64,000 nt of DNA from Rhodospirillales bacterium. GTDB taxonomy: Bacteria; Pseudomonadota; Alphaproteobacteria; Kiloniellales; JACOMY01. The stretch lies in contig JACOMY010000005.1 of assembly GCA_014324045.1 (NCBI GenBank), positions 62,001-126,000 on the forward strand. Reading direction: 5' to 3'. The stretch's first letter is position 1; every line of letters begins with the position of its first letter. A program made the position numbers and the translations under genes. Shown piece after piece: positions 26,098 through 35,977 of this stretch. The notes beneath the pieces were generated by a model that did not search any database, was not told the origin of the DNA, and worked only from the letters and a program-made list of their open reading frames with translations.

Positions 26098-27011
26098 GCG
26101 ACGCTGTCACGCTCTTCGAGATGGGTCCGCGGGACGGCCTGCAGAACGAGAAACGTCCGATTGCGACGAGCGACAAGGTGCGCTTGGTCGACTTCCTGAG
26201 TGCCTGCGGCTTCCGCAAGATCGAGGTCACCAGCTTCGTCAGCCCCAAGTGGGTCCCGCAAATGGCCGACGCGGCGGAAGTCATGGCGGCAATCGACCGA
26301 CGGCCTAACGTCTGCTATGCGGTCCTGACGCCGAACCTGCGTGGCTACGAAGGGGCAAAGGCTGCCGATGCCGACGAGGTCGCCATCTTCGGCTCCGCCT
26401 CCGAAGGCTTCTGCCAAAAGAACATTAACTGCTCCATCGCTGAGAGCTTGGAGCGCTTCCAGCCGGTCATGGAGGCGGCCCGGCGGGATGGGCGTCCGGT
26501 GCGCGGCTATGTCTCCTGCGTCGCCGACTGCCCCTACGACGGGCCGACACCGCCGCAGAAGGTGGCCGAGGTGGCGGCGCGCCTGCTTGCCATGGGCTGC
26601 TACGAGATCTCGCTGGGCGATACCATCGGTTCCGGCACGCCGGAAGGTATCGGATGCATGCTCGATAGCGTCCTGCAAGAGGTTCCCGCCGAGAAGTTGG
26701 CCGGGCATTACCACGATACCCGCAATCGTGCGCTGGAGAATATTTCCGTTAGTCTGGAGAAGGGGCTGCGCACTTTCGATGCCGCCATCGGCGGCCTGGG
26801 CGGCTGTCCCTACGCTCCCGGTGCCAAGGGGAACGTCGACACCCGCTCCGTCGCCTACATGCTCCGCGATCGGGGCTACCACATCGGGCTCGATCTGGAA
26901 CGGTTGGATAGGGTGGCGGACTTTGCCTGGAGCCTACGCAGCGATGCGCCGCGGCCAGATAGTGCAAGAAAACGAACAGATACACTTCGCCAAAAATCAT
27001 CGCGCTTCTAA
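26094..27011 (+). CDS. mvaB: Hydroxymethylglutaryl-CoA lyase
   Basis: 305-residue TIM-barrel enzyme that cleaves HMG-CoA to acetoacetate and acetyl-CoA, the last step of leucine degradation. Substrate loop EMGPRDGLQNEK, TSFVSPKWVPQMADA, and the signature with catalytic cysteine GGLGGCPYAPGAKGNVDT near residue 235 are clear. The GTG start overlaps the ligase stop codon. The tail after the barrel (RKRTDTLRQKSSRF) is unusually basic and runs into AT-rich DNA, so the natural C terminus may have been altered. Confidence 0.93.
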   Translation: MSDAVTLFEMGPRDGLQNEKRPIATSDKVRLVDFLSACGFRKIEVTSFVSPKWVPQMADAAEVMAAIDRRPNVCYAVLTPNLRGYEGAKAADADEVAIFGSASEGFCQKNINCSIAESLERFQPVMEAARRDGRPVRGYVSCVADCPYDGPTPPQKVAEVAARLLAMGCYEISLGDTIGSGTPEGIGCMLDSVLQEVPAEKLAGHYHDTRNRALENISVSLEKGLRTFDAAIGGLGGCPYAPGAKGNVDTRSVAYMLRDRGYHIGLDLERLDRVADFAWSLRSDAPRPDSARKRTDTLRQKSSRF

Positions 27012-27921
27012 AATTAAAAGAATAAATGATTTTTTGTACAATTAATATACGATCCTACCTATAGAGGAAAGGAGATGGACAATACCCGTTACCGGGAAGA
27101 TCCAAGGCCTGTTTCCAGAAGTCGTAGAACGCTTGGAAGCGCTATCGACTCTTGTCGGGAAGTCGGTGCATGTGAGCAATGCCAAGAGATCCGACAATTC
27201 GACAGTGCGCGCATAGCTCCGGCCTTGCCGCAGACTGCACGATTAAAGGAAAGACGCCCGTCGAGGTTGTATCCCTGCCGGAAAAAGTTGGAATTGCAGC
27301 GACCGGCCAGTACTATCGTAAAGACGGAACCGAAGACAACTTCGCACATCGGGTTCACACATGGGGGACATCCGCGGTCTTCTTGGCTTGGAAGGCAACG
27401 GCCCCCTACGCCCCAGGCAGGAGTAACATCTTCCGAGAAAATCCGAAGAACAGTAGTAACTATACCTACGGGCGGTGTACGTCGGGGCGAGACTGCAGTT
27501 AGCTCAAAGGGCTGATCGGTCTTATTCAGAGGACGCTCTCCAGCAGAGGCAGACTCAACTGCATGCAACGCCAATAGGCGGGCGAGGCTAGGCAACCTTG
27601 CGGGCCTGAAAATGTTTCGAGATGGCCAAGAAAAAAGCCTGCGAGATTTTTAGAACGTTGTGCTCTTACTTCACCTTAGCGTCTTTCGACGGCAGTGGTT
27701 TACCACCTCTTCCGGGCTCAAGAGTCGAATGGGGGAAGGTAGCCGTCTCTCCGGTAATGGCTCAGGGCTTGAAGCTCGGTCCTGCCCACAATAGTTGCAG
27801 ATTTCTCTTCAACAGCGCACAGCCAAAAACAACACTGGGCTGAGCCTAGGCAGGGAGCACCGGAAGACATTCACCGAAACGGCCTTTCCTGTCGGCAACA
27901 TGGACTCTAGAGGGACGCGGA
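27012..27921. other. 910 bp with no supported gene
   Basis: Starts with an AT-rich block (27012-27065), then mixed sequence. AAAGGAGATGG at 27069-27079 looks like a ribosome site followed by ATG. Downstream frames break quickly: one frame reads TGKIQGLFPEVVERLEALST then VGKSVHVSNAKRSDNSTVRA and stops. This may be a decayed gene, but no family is recognisable. Open frames on both strands to 27600 have unconvincing composition. Confidence 0.35.
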
Positions 27922-28497
27922 CTAAGTCGGCAGAGCTGGCTCCAAGAAGGTCAAGTTGAAGGCCACGCTTTCGATGATGCGGTTGACAAAAAAGGCTGCC
28001 AAAGGTAGGATGATGGCACCTAAGGTGCCGATGTCTAGGCATCGCTTGGCCAAATAGATCTTCACTGCAATCACGTAGAAAAGGAAGAAGACCCGCAGCA
28101 TGTTGCTCAAGACGGGCGGCAGCATAACGATAATGAAGTCGATATGGACGAGTACTAGGACCAGCCAGTTGTAGGCGGTGATGAAGCGTGGAAGCCGGGC
28201 CCCCATGGGCTTGCTGCGGGCGAACTCGATCAGGGCCAAAGGCAGCAGGGTCCAACGCAGTGCATAGGCCAGCAGCCAGACTGAAAAGAAGTGCAGGCCC
28301 AGCGGCTCTAGAGGCAACTCGCGTTGACGGTCCAGAACGATGATCAGATAGACCGGCAGGGCCAGCGTGGCGACCGAGAAGGAACGCCAGGCGGCAGCCC
28401 GGTCGTCGCTTAAGAGAACGAGGCCCGAGTCCTTGAAAGTCAGCAGCGGGATAACTGCCGCGATGCCGCGCCGCAGTTCTTCGCCGGTCGGGAACAT
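27922..28497 (-). CDS. Small integral membrane protein, function unknown
   Basis: 191 residues from the ATG at 28497, which has GGAGG 6 bases upstream; an earlier in-frame start at 28539 would overlap dapE. About five hydrophobic segments (around SFSVATLALPVYLIIVL, FFSVWLLAYALRWTLLPLAL, WLVLVLVHIDFIIVMLPPVL, MLRVFFLFYVIAVKIYLAKR, LGAIILPLAAFFVNRIIESV) suggest an inner-membrane protein related in general layout to Yip1/DUF1282-type transporters. It follows dapE closely and is probably co-transcribed. No specific role can be given. Confidence 0.75.
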   Translation of the reverse strand: MFPTGEELRRGIAAVIPLLTFKDSGLVLLSDDRAAAWRSFSVATLALPVYLIIVLDRQRELPLEPLGLHFFSVWLLAYALRWTLLPLALIEFARSKPMGARLPRFITAYNWLVLVLVHIDFIIVMLPPVLSNMLRVFFLFYVIAVKIYLAKRCLDIGTLGAIILPLAAFFVNRIIESVAFNLTFLEPALPT

Positions 28498-28519
28498 GGC
28501 TTGCCTCCGCTTGAGCGCT

Positions 28520-29665
28520 TCAGGCCGCCAGGCGTTCAAGCGCGTTCACATAAATCTCGGTCAGGGTCTCGATGTCATCTAGGGGAGCGCGTTCGTCAAC
28601 CTTATGCGCCCATTGATTCCTTAGGCCCAGCTCGATCACCGGGCAGGCATCCTTGATAAAGCGCGCGTCCGAGGTGCCGCCGGTGGTGCTGAGAACCGGC
28701 GGCATGCCGGTCGTTTGCGCCACCGCAGCCGAGACGGCGTCGCTCAAGGGGCCCGGCGGGGTCAGGAAGGACTCGCCGCTAACCCTGATCTGAAGGTCGA
28801 TCTCGCCGCCGACCTTGGCCATGCGCGCGCGGATCCAAGCCTCCACGTCACGGCTGTGGTGGCAGTCGTTGAAGCGGACGTTGAAGCGGGCTCTGGCGAC
28901 GGCCGGGATCACGTTGGTAACGGGGTTGCCGACGTCGACGCTGGTAATCTCCAGGCTGCTCGGTTGAAAATGGTCGCTGCCCTCGTCCAGTGGTTCCTCA
29001 ACCAGCAGCTGTAGCAGGCGGTTCAGGCGATGGATCGGGTTGTCGGCCAGGTGGGGATAGGCCGAATGGCCCTGTACGCCGGAGACTGTGAGCCAGCCGT
29101 TGAGGCTGCCGCGCCGGCCGATCTTGGCCATGTCGCCGACCCGATCCACCGAGGTCGGCTCGCCGACGATGCAACCGGAGAAGCGCTCGCCCTGCTCCAG
29201 GAGCCAATCCAGCATCTTGCGCGTGCCGTTGATGCTGGGTCCCTCCTCGTCGCCGGTGATCAGCAGCGAGAGACCGTTGCTTGGCCGCTTCTCGGCGAGG
29301 AAACGGGAGAGGGCAGCGACGTAGCAGGCAATCGCGCCCTTCATATCCACCGTGCCGCGGCCAATCAGCCAGCCGTTCTCAATTGCCCCGGCGAAGGGAT
29401 CGACCCGCCAGTGGGCCGGGTCGCCCGGCGGCACTACGTCGGTGTGTCCAGCATAGCAGAGGTTGCCGCTGCCGCCGGCCAGATGGGCGTAAAGATTGTC
29501 CACCGGCTCACTGCCCGGCTCTTGAAAGACTCGACGGCGGCAGGTGAAACCCAGCCCTTCGAGTGCCCCTTGCAGCAGGTCCAGCGCTCCGCCTTCCGTC
29601 GGCGTGATCGATGGGCAGCGGATCAATGACTGGGCGAAGGCGATGGGATCGATCGGCGCGCTCAT
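28520..29665 (-). CDS. dapE: Succinyl-diaminopimelate desuccinylase
   Basis: 381-residue dinuclear-zinc M20 peptidase-fold enzyme of lysine/peptidoglycan precursor synthesis; it removes succinate from N-succinyl-L,L-diaminopimelate. Metal-binding motifs: [48 protein letters not shown] and the C-terminal [33 protein letters not shown] at the N terminus is characteristic of DapE. ATG start at 29665, six bases after the dapD stop, fitting the dapD-dapE order. Confidence 0.96.
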   Translation of the reverse strand: MSAPIDPIAFAQSLIRCPSITPTEGGALDLLQGALEGLGFTCRRRVFQEPGSEPVDNLYAHLAGGSGNLCYAGHTDVVPPGDPAHWRVDPFAGAIENGWLIGRGTVDMKGAIACYVAALSRFLAEKRPSNGLSLLITGDEEGPSINGTRKMLDWLLEQGERFSGCIVGEPTSVDRVGDMAKIGRRGSLNGWLTVSGVQGHSAYPHLADNPIHRLNRLLQLLVEEPLDEGSDHFQPSSLEITSVDVGNPVTNVIPAVARARFNVRFNDCHHSRDVEAWIRARMAKVGGEIDLQIRVSGESFLTPPGPLSDAVSAAVAQTTGMPPVLSTTGGTSDARFIKDACPVIELGLRNQWAHKVDERAPLDDIETLTEIYVNALERLAA

Positions 29666-29671
29666 GGGGAC

Positions 29672-30517
29672 CTAGTCTCGCAGCAGGTCGTTGATCGAGG
29701 TCTTGGCGCGCGTGCCTTCGTCCACGCGCTTGATGATGACGGCACAGTAAAGGCTGGGGCCGGGTGTTCCATCCGGCAGCGACTTGCCGGGCAGACTGCC
29801 GGGCACCACGACGGAATAGGCCGGCACCCGGCCACGGAAGACCTCGCCTGTGTTGCGATCGACGATCTTGGTCGAGGCGCCGATGTAGACGCCCATGGAA
29901 AGGACCGCGCCTTCCTCCACGACGACGCCTTCCACGACTTCGGAGCGGGCACCGATGAAGCAGTTATCCTCGATCACCACGGGGCCGGCCTGCAGCGGTT
30001 CCAGCACGCCGCCGATGCCGGCACCGCCGGAGAGGTGACAGTTCTTGCCGATCTGGGCGCAGGAGCCGACTGTGGCCCAGGTGTCCACCATGGTGCCACG
30101 GTCGACATAGGCGCCCAGGTTGACGAAGCTGGGCATCAAGACCACGCCGGGGGCGATGTAGGCCGAGTGACGCACGGTGCAGTTGGGGACCGCGCGGAAG
30201 CCGGCCTCGCGGAAGCGGTGCTCGCCCCAGCCGGCGAATTTGGAATCCACCTTGTCCCACCAGTTTGAGTTGTCGCCGGGGCCGCCTGGGATCGGCTTCA
30301 TGTCGTTCAGGCGGAAGGACAGCAGCACCGCCATCTTCAGCCACTGATTCACACGCCAGCCGTCGTCGCGCTTCTCCGCCACCCGAAGGATGCCTTCGTC
30401 CATCCCGCTCAAGGCAGTCTCGACAGCCTCGCGCAGCGTGCCTTCGGTCTTCGGCGAGATCTGGTCTCGGATCTCCCATGCCTCCAGGATGTTCTTCTCC
30501 AATAGGGCCTTGTCCAT
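29672..30517 (-). CDS. dapD: 2,3,4,5-tetrahydropyridine-2,6-dicarboxylate N-succinyltransferase
   Basis: 281-residue left-handed beta-helix acyltransferase that succinylates tetrahydrodipicolinate, one step before DapC/DapE in the succinylase branch of lysine biosynthesis. [33 protein letters not shown] and the hexapeptide stretch [20 protein letters not shown] are diagnostic; the C-terminal [20 protein letters not shown] is typical. ATG start. Between argB and dapE, all on the minus strand with very short gaps. Confidence 0.97.
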   Translation of the reverse strand: MDKALLEKNILEAWEIRDQISPKTEGTLREAVETALSGMDEGILRVAEKRDDGWRVNQWLKMAVLLSFRLNDMKPIPGGPGDNSNWWDKVDSKFAGWGEHRFREAGFRAVPNCTVRHSAYIAPGVVLMPSFVNLGAYVDRGTMVDTWATVGSCAQIGKNCHLSGGAGIGGVLEPLQAGPVVIEDNCFIGARSEVVEGVVVEEGAVLSMGVYIGASTKIVDRNTGEVFRGRVPAYSVVVPGSLPGKSLPDGTPGPSLYCAVIIKRVDEGTRAKTSINDLLRD

Positions 30518-30533
30518 GGGTCGCGTCCTCTAT

Positions 30534-31466
30534 TTAGCGTACAGTTGCGTCACCGATGGGCTCGCGGCGCACCAGAGTGCCGTGGCCGTGTTCGGTAAAG
30601 ATTTCCAGCAAGATCGAATGCGGCATGCGCCCGTCCAGAATAACTGCGGCGTCCACGCCATTCTCGACCGCGTAGACGCAAGTCTCCAGCTTCGGAATCA
30701 TACCACCGTAGACAATGCCGTCCTCACGCAGCTGTTTGATCTGGACGAGGTCGAGGTCGGTCAGAATGTTCTGCTCCCTATCCATGACGCCGGCTATGTC
30801 GGTCAGCAGCAGCAGGCGAGAGGCCCCGACTGCGGCGGCGATGGCACCGGCCGCGGTATCGGCATTGATGTTGTAAGTCTCGCCGTTGTTGCCCACCCCG
30901 ATTGGCGCGATCACCGGGATCATGCCCGAATGCTCTAGACCGGCCAGGATGTGGGGATCGATCGTCTTGGGCTCGCCAACGAAGCCTAGATCCAGGATCT
31001 TCTCGATGTTGGAATCGGGATCGCGCTGCGTGCGCCGCAACTTCGAGGCCTGAATCAAGCGGCCGTCCTTGCCGGAAATACCGATGGCGGTGCCACCGGC
31101 CTCGTTGATCGCGGTCACGATCTGCTTGTTGATGCGGCCGGCCAGAACCATCTCGACGATTTCCACCGTCTGCTGGTCGGTCACCCTGAGGCCGTCTACG
31201 AACTCACTCTTGACCGCCAGACGCTCCAGCATCTGCGCGATCTGCGGGCCGCCGCCGTGCACCACGATAGGATTGATGCCGATCTGCTTCAGCAGGACGA
31301 TATCGCGGGCGAAGAGTTGCGCCAATTCCTGATTGCCCATGGCGTGACCTCCGTACTTGACCACGAAGGTCTGGCCGGCATAGCGGCGCATGTAAGGCAG
31401 GGCCTCGCTGATCACGCGGGCGGTGCGCAGCCAGGCTTTGGTGTCTTTCAGTTGTCTTTCCGGCAC
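30534..31466 (-). CDS. argB: Acetylglutamate kinase
   Basis: 310-residue amino-acid kinase of arginine synthesis; it phosphorylates N-acetylglutamate to give the ArgC substrate. Phosphate-binding [11 protein letters not shown] and [17 protein letters not shown], the ATP-site [20 protein letters not shown] and LTDIAGVMD are present, and the C-terminal [15 protein letters not shown] is typical. Alphaproteobacterial length. The start is GTG at 31466 (reads [20 protein letters not shown]), an N-terminal helix often found in arginine-sensitive forms. The argB-dapD adjacency matches the order in related genomes. Confidence 0.96.
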   Translation of the reverse strand: MPERQLKDTKAWLRTARVISEALPYMRRYAGQTFVVKYGGHAMGNQELAQLFARDIVLLKQIGINPIVVHGGGPQIAQMLERLAVKSEFVDGLRVTDQQTVEIVEMVLAGRINKQIVTAINEAGGTAIGISGKDGRLIQASKLRRTQRDPDSNIEKILDLGFVGEPKTIDPHILAGLEHSGMIPVIAPIGVGNNGETYNINADTAAGAIAAAVGASRLLLLTDIAGVMDREQNILTDLDLVQIKQLREDGIVYGGMIPKLETCVYAVENGVDAAVILDGRMPHSILLEIFTEHGHGTLVRREPIGDATVR

Positions 31467-31515
31467 TGGCGCAGTTTCTCCGTACTCTATATCCTATCGT
31501 CGCGGTACTCTAGTG

Positions 31516-32166
31516 TTACGACTGCGCGATTGCCAATCTGGCAAGCTCCTGCCGCAGGGCAGCGATGCCTTTTCCCTTGGTCGAAGAAGTCGCCAGCACC
31601 TTGGGATGGGCGGCACGGTACGTTGCGGCCTGGGCCGTGACGGTGGCCAGGATCTTTTCGCGGCCGGCCTTTTTTTTTACCCGATCGAATTTGGTCAAGA
31701 TCAGCTGGTAGGTGCGCGCAACCCCGTCCAGGGCAGCCATCACCGCACGGTCGCTGTCCTTCAAGCCGTGACGGGCATCGATCAACACCAGCACGCGCTC
31801 TAAGTTGCGGCGACCCTTGAGGTAGCGGTTGGCGAGCCGCGTCCAAGCCTCAATTTTGCGGCGCTCCGCCTTAGCATAACCATAGCCCGGCAGATCCACC
31901 AGGATCAGGCGGCCGCCCAGGTTGAAGAAGTTCAGTTGCTGGGTTCGCCCCGGAGTGCGCGAAACCTTTGCCAAGACGGTCCGGCCGGTCAGCACGTTGA
32001 CCAGACTGGACTTGCCGACGTTGGAGCGACCGACAAAAGCGACCTCCGGCCCCCAATCCGGCGGCAAACGCGACTCCTCGGCAGCCCCGGCGACGAAATC
32101 GCAGGATTGAGCGAAGAGCCAGCGCGCGAAGGCCTCCGCCGCCGGGTCGGATTTCTCAGCACTCAC
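31516..32166 (-). CDS. engB: Ribosome biogenesis GTP-binding protein EngB/YsxC
   Basis: 216-residue small GTPase needed for 50S assembly. G1 VGRSNVGKSSLVNVLTGR, G2-region threonine within RTPGRTQQLNFF, G3 LVDLPGYGYAKAE, G4 LTKFDRVKK and G5 ATSSTKGKG are all present. GTG start at 32166 with five bases between it and the yidC stop. N-terminal extension AEAFARWLFAQSCDFVAGAA matches alphaproteobacterial homologues. Confidence 0.95.
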   Translation of the reverse strand: MSAEKSDPAAEAFARWLFAQSCDFVAGAAEESRLPPDWGPEVAFVGRSNVGKSSLVNVLTGRTVLAKVSRTPGRTQQLNFFNLGGRLILVDLPGYGYAKAERRKIEAWTRLANRYLKGRRNLERVLVLIDARHGLKDSDRAVMAALDGVARTYQLILTKFDRVKKKAGREKILATVTAQAATYRAAHPKVLATSSTKGKGIAALRQELARLAIAQS

Positions 32167-32171
32167 CGAAG

Positions 32172-34058
32172 CTAGGACCGTTTACGCTTCTTGGCGGCCG
32201 GGTTGCTGGAACGGCGCTGCCCTTTGCTCGGGCGACTGCTGTGCACTTTCGCCTCCGCCTTGGGTTCAAACTTCTTGGGCTCCGGCTCCGGTGCGGAGGG
32301 TGGAGATGCGATCGGTGTCAGGGCCGGCAGCTTGCCGCCGATCGGGATGCCCTGGCTGCGCATGATGATTGCCTGCTGGCCCATAGATAGTAGGTTGTTC
32401 CAAGCCCAGTAGATCACCAGGCCGGCTGCGAAATGGCCAAGCATGAAGGTGAAGATTACCGGCATCCAGGCGAAGATCTTGGCCTGCAGCGGGTCGGTCG
32501 GCTGCGGGTTCAGCCGATATTGCGCCCACATTGTGAAGCCCATCAGCAGCGGCCATATACCGATCGAGAAGAAGCTAAGCAAGCCCAGGTTCGGCACGTC
32601 GAAAGGCAACAGACCGAACAGGTTTACCCAACTAGTGGGATCGGGGGCGGAAAGGTCCTGAATCCAGCCGACGAAAGGCGCGTGGCGCATTAAAATCGTA
32701 CCGTAGAGCACGTTGTATAGCGCGATGAAGATGGGGATCTGCAGCAGCATCGGCAGACAACCGGCGACCGGATTCGCCCCCTCCTTCTTGTAGAGGCCCA
32801 TCATCTCCTTCTGGAAGCGGGGCTTGTCGTCCTTATAGCGCTCGCGCAGCTCCAGCATGCGGGGCTGCAGCTTGCGCATCTTCGCCATTGACTTGTAGGC
32901 CTTGTTGGCCAGCGGAAAGAGGGCGATGCGCACGCAAACCACAAGCAACAGAATGGCACCGCCGAAGTTTCCGACTAGACCGTGGAACCAGTTCAGCAGC
33001 CAGTAGATCGGTCGTGCCAGGAAAAAGATCCAGCCGTAGTCCACTGCCAAGTAGAACTTATCAATGTGGAACTCTTCGGTGTAGTAGTCGATCAACTGGG
33101 GTTCGCGGGCGCCGGCGAACAGGCGTAAGCTGTCCTCGCGGGTGTCGCCGGGGGCGATGTCATAGTAACTGTAGGAAATGTCGACCTGATAGGTGTCGCT
33201 ACCGTTGACCGAGCTATAGGCGAAGCGAGCATCGACCTTGGCGTCCTGCTCGGGGATCAGCAGCACCGTCCAGTACTTGTCGAAGATGCCGGTCCAGCCG
33301 CCCTCTGTCGTCTGCTCAATACGCTTGTTGGGAGCCTCTTCGACCGTGTCGTAGCTGACTTCTTTATAGGTTTCGTTGAAGACGCCGACCGGGCCTTCGT
33401 GCACGATGAATGTGTTGTCGCTGGTTTGCGGAATACCGACGCGGTTCACTAGGCCGTAACTCTTTAGCCGCACCGTCTTGTTGCCAGAATTGATCACCCG
33501 CTGAGTCAGGGTAAACATGTAGTTTTGGTCGACGGTGATGTCGATCTCGAAGCGCTGGCCTTGGCCGTTGTCCCAATGCAGGGTCACCGGCTGGTCTGCG
33601 GTTAACGCATCGGGTGCGCCCTTCCAGAGGGTATCGCGATCGGGCACCGAAGTCTCGTCGTCAGCCAGCCAGCGTACCGAGGCGAAGTAGGGGAATTCGC
33701 TGCCGCGCGGCGCCAGTAGCACGATATTTGGGCTTTCTTGCGACAGATCCGTGCGGTAGTCGCGCAGGATCAGGTCGTTCAGCTTGGCGCCGTGCAGGTC
33801 GATAGAGCCGGACAGGCGCGCAGTGTCGATTGGCAGACGCGGGCTTTGCGCCAGGGCTTCCTCGCGCGACTTGGGTACCGGTGCCTCGCTGTCCACGCCG
33901 GGAGCGGACGTACTCTTGATCTGGGTGTTGCCGCCGTCGGCGGTCTGGGTCGCCGTCTGCTCCGTCGGCGGGATCGGTTCCGGCGCGAAGAAGTGCTGGA
34001 AGCCCACCATGATGACGATCGACAGGCCGATGGCGATAAAGAGATTCTTGTTGTCCAT
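32172..34058 (-). CDS. yidC: Membrane protein insertase YidC
   Basis: 628 residues from the ATG at 34058, where the canonical N terminus begins (MDNKNLFIAIGLSIVIMVGF); an in-frame upstream extension would overlap yidD. The first helix is followed by a large periplasmic beta-sandwich domain, then the conserved insertase core: WIFFLARPIYWLLNWFHGLV, ALFPLANKAYKSMAKMRKLQ, MGLYKKEGANPVAGCLPMLL and MPVIFTFMLGHFAAGLVIYW. A basic tail (SRPSKGQRRSSNPAAKKRKRS) may contact the ribosome. Inserts and folds inner-membrane proteins with SecYEG or alone. Confidence 0.97.
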   Translation of the reverse strand: MDNKNLFIAIGLSIVIMVGFQHFFAPEPIPPTEQTATQTADGGNTQIKSTSAPGVDSEAPVPKSREEALAQSPRLPIDTARLSGSIDLHGAKLNDLILRDYRTDLSQESPNIVLLAPRGSEFPYFASVRWLADDETSVPDRDTLWKGAPDALTADQPVTLHWDNGQGQRFEIDITVDQNYMFTLTQRVINSGNKTVRLKSYGLVNRVGIPQTSDNTFIVHEGPVGVFNETYKEVSYDTVEEAPNKRIEQTTEGGWTGIFDKYWTVLLIPEQDAKVDARFAYSSVNGSDTYQVDISYSYYDIAPGDTREDSLRLFAGAREPQLIDYYTEEFHIDKFYLAVDYGWIFFLARPIYWLLNWFHGLVGNFGGAILLLVVCVRIALFPLANKAYKSMAKMRKLQPRMLELRERYKDDKPRFQKEMMGLYKKEGANPVAGCLPMLLQIPIFIALYNVLYGTILMRHAPFVGWIQDLSAPDPTSWVNLFGLLPFDVPNLGLLSFFSIGIWPLLMGFTMWAQYRLNPQPTDPLQAKIFAWMPVIFTFMLGHFAAGLVIYWAWNNLLSMGQQAIIMRSQGIPIGGKLPALTPIASPPSAPEPEPKKFEPKAEAKVHSSRPSKGQRRSSNPAAKKRKRS

Positions 34059-34107
34059 GAGATACCTATCGAGGGTCAGCCCTGTCGTTGGGAAGAGGGC
34101 GGAAGGC

Positions 34108-34383
34108 CTAGCCGGATTCGTCCATGTTAGCCCCGGGAACAGGGGCGTAACCTGATCCTCCCCAAGGGTGACAGCGAGCCAAGCGTCGCACGGCAAGCCA
34201 GCTGCCCCACACCGGGCCGTGCCGTCGCAAAGCCTCTTCTGCATAGGCGGAGCAAGTCGGCAGGAAGCGGCACTGGCGCCCGAAGAAGGGCGAGAGGAAC
34301 AGGCGGTAGATCCAGATGCACGCGAGCAGGGGTAGAATGACGATGTCGTTCAAAAGGCGCCAGGCGGTGGGTCGCGGCGTCAA
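34108..34383 (-). CDS. yidD: Membrane protein insertion efficiency factor YidD
   Basis: 91-residue peripheral membrane protein. The family signature with paired cysteines, [20 protein letters not shown], is complete, as is the N-terminal amphipathic helix [20 protein letters not shown]. The ATG at 34383 overlaps the rnpA stop by four bases. Helps YidC-dependent insertion. Length matches the family. Confidence 0.95.
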   Translation of the reverse strand: MTPRPTAWRLLNDIVILPLLACIWIYRLFLSPFFGRQCRFLPTCSAYAEEALRRHGPVWGSWLAVRRLARCHPWGGSGYAPVPGANMDESG

Positions 34384-34754
34384 GGTCTGTGTCCTCTTCC
34401 CGGCTTGTGCACCCGCTCCAAAGCCGTGAGCAGATCTTGACGTAGTTCCTCAAAGCGGCGCTCGACGGTCGCGGAACGACCGATCAGCACGTAGTCGGTG
34501 CCTGGTTTGCCGTGCTCTGGCAGCAGCTCGTTGGCAAGCGCGCGCAGACGGCGCTTGACCCGATTGCGGGCTACGGCGCTGCCGACCTTCTTGCTGGCGA
34601 TCAGGCCCAGACGCGGTCTACCGGCGTCGTCGGGGTGCTCTGCTTCGCGGCGGACTACTCGAATCACCAGGCCCGGGGTCGCCCACTTTTGTCCACGCCC
34701 CACCACGCGCAGAAACTCCGCGCGGGTCCTCAAATGATCCAACTGCTGCGCCAT
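34380..34754 (-). CDS. rnpA: Ribonuclease P protein component
   Basis: 124-residue basic protein that partners the RNase P RNA in tRNA 5' processing. N-terminal [40 protein letters not shown] and the RNR motif [14 protein letters not shown] are diagnostic. Sits between rpmH (22 bases upstream) and yidD (overlapping), the near-universal order. Confidence 0.95.
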   Translation of the reverse strand: MAQQLDHLRTRAEFLRVVGRGQKWATPGLVIRVVRREAEHPDDAGRPRLGLIASKKVGSAVARNRVKRRLRALANELLPEHGKPGTDYVLIGRSATVERRFEELRQDLLTALERVHKPGRGHRP

Positions 34755-34775
34755 GGCCTGCTTGGCAGGCCCGTT

Positions 34776-34910
34776 CTAGGCCGAAAGACGCTTGCGGCCG
34801 CGAGACCGGCGGCGGCGCAACACATTGCGCCCGCCGGGGGTCGCCATGCGGGTGCGGAAGCCATGGCGGCGCTTGCGGATAACGACACTCGGTTGGAAGG
34901 TACGCCTCAC
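34776..34910 (-). CDS. rpmH: 50S ribosomal protein L34
   Basis: 44-residue, highly basic. [20 protein letters not shown] is followed by [20 protein letters not shown] and LSA, the complete L34 sequence. The start is GTG at 34910, preceded by AGGAG at good spacing; the usual form begins MKRTFQPS. A strong promoter lies ~80 bases upstream. Confidence 0.96.
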   Translation of the reverse strand: MRRTFQPSVVIRKRRHGFRTRMATPGGRNVLRRRRSRGRKRLSA

Positions 34911-34991
34911 CTTTGAAACTCCTAAACGTTCGGAAAAAGAAAATGAGGGTGGGCCTGCAGACAGATATGCTGCAACTCCAGCGAACCCGGC

Positions 34992-35020
34992 ATATAAGGG
35001 AGGCAATGGTGGACTGTCAA
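34992..35020 (-). promoter_or_regulatory. Strong sigma-70 promoter of rpmH-rnpA-yidD-yidC operon
   Basis: On the minus strand TTGACA (35015-35020), a 17-base spacer and TTATAT (34992-34997). Both elements are near-consensus and it is correctly placed ~80 bases before the rpmH start. Confidence 0.75.
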
Positions 35021-35236
35021 CGACGCTGACCGGGAAATTGCCGGCCGCCGCCATTCGTTCTTCCGGTCAGGAGCACGCGTCTTCATGCTGAATTGAGGCT
35101 TGACGCGGGACACCCTATGGAAAGTATCTAGTAAGCGGTCGGAGAGGTGTCACCTAAGGACGACCTGCCGTTAGGAGTCTGACAAAGCCGTGGTTCGCTA
35201 GCGTCGGTCGGGGAATCGGGAACGGACGTCGCCGGG
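35021..35236. other. Divergent intergenic region between rpmH and the TVP38 gene
   Basis: No gene. A TTGACG (35100-35105) with TATCTA 19 bases later may be the plus-strand promoter; the spacing is long, so this is tentative. Confidence 0.35.
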
Positions 35237-35977
35237 ATGAAAAACGATGTAAAGTCCGAAGGCAGCCCGCGAAAGCAGCAGGGATGGCGGCGTTGTTTGC
35301 CTTTGTTGTCTCTTGTCGGTGCTTCGCTATTGGGTTTCGCTCTACTGATCGACCGCGGCGGTCTTTCTTTTCAAGATTTGTCGGCGCATAGCCGCTGGCT
35401 CCACGATCATGTCGCGTCAGGCCCTCTGTTGACGGGCCTAGTGCTTTTTCTGCTATATAGTGCGGCAACCGCCCTATCTCTGCCGATTGCGACCATGCTG
35501 ACGGTGTTGGCGGGTTATCTCTTCGGCACGCTGATCGCCTCCATTTGGGTTATCCTTGGGGCGACCGTCGGTTCCTTGATCGTCTTTCTGGTCGCCCGCT
35601 ATGCTTTGTACGAGACCTTCAAAGAGCGTGCTGGGCCTTGGCTCGGCCGCATGGAGAAGGGCTTCCAGGAGGATGCCTTAAGCTACATCTTGGTGCTGCG
35701 CTTGTTGCCGATCTTTCCCTTTTGGCTGGTCAATTTGGCACCGGCCCTCTTAGGCGTAAAGCTCTGGGTCTACACCTTGGGCACCGCGCTGGGGATCGTT
35801 CCCGGCGTTCTGGTCTATGCCAGCCTCGGCACTGGTCTGGGCAAGGTGATCGCGCGCGGTGAGGAGCCTGACCTTTCGATTGTCCTAGACCCGGTGATCC
35901 TTCTGCCGCTGATGGGTCTGGCGGTACTGGCGATACTGCCGGTGGCCTGGAAGCGCTGGCGCAAAGCCGATGGCTGA
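35237..35977 (+). CDS. TVP38/TMEM64 (DedA-like, SNARE-associated) membrane protein
   Basis: 246-residue polytopic protein. The VTT/SNARE-associated core is visible: SAATALSLPIATMLTVLAGY then LFGTLIASIWVILGATVGSL, followed by VARYALYETFKERAGPWLGR and the conserved LVLRLLPIFPFWLVNLAPAL. N-terminal helix at about residues 17-38 and C-terminal helix near ILLPLMGLAVLAILPVAW. Relatives include lipid scramblase-like DedA proteins. It overlaps the next flavoprotein gene by 8 bases, a pairing seen in many Proteobacteria; the functional link is unknown. Confidence 0.9.
   Translation: MKNDVKSEGSPRKQQGWRRCLPLLSLVGASLLGFALLIDRGGLSFQDLSAHSRWLHDHVASGPLLTGLVLFLLYSAATALSLPIATMLTVLAGYLFGTLIASIWVILGATVGSLIVFLVARYALYETFKERAGPWLGRMEKGFQEDALSYILVLRLLPIFPFWLVNLAPALLGVKLWVYTLGTALGIVPGVLVYASLGTGLGKVIARGEEPDLSIVLDPVILLPLMGLAVLAILPVAWKRWRKADG

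Noticed and set aside
27089-27595. Minus-strand open frame of 168 codons in the 27-28 kb gap
   Set aside because: Cysteine- and serine-rich, no recognisable motif, no good start context; overlapping plus-strand frames are equally open.
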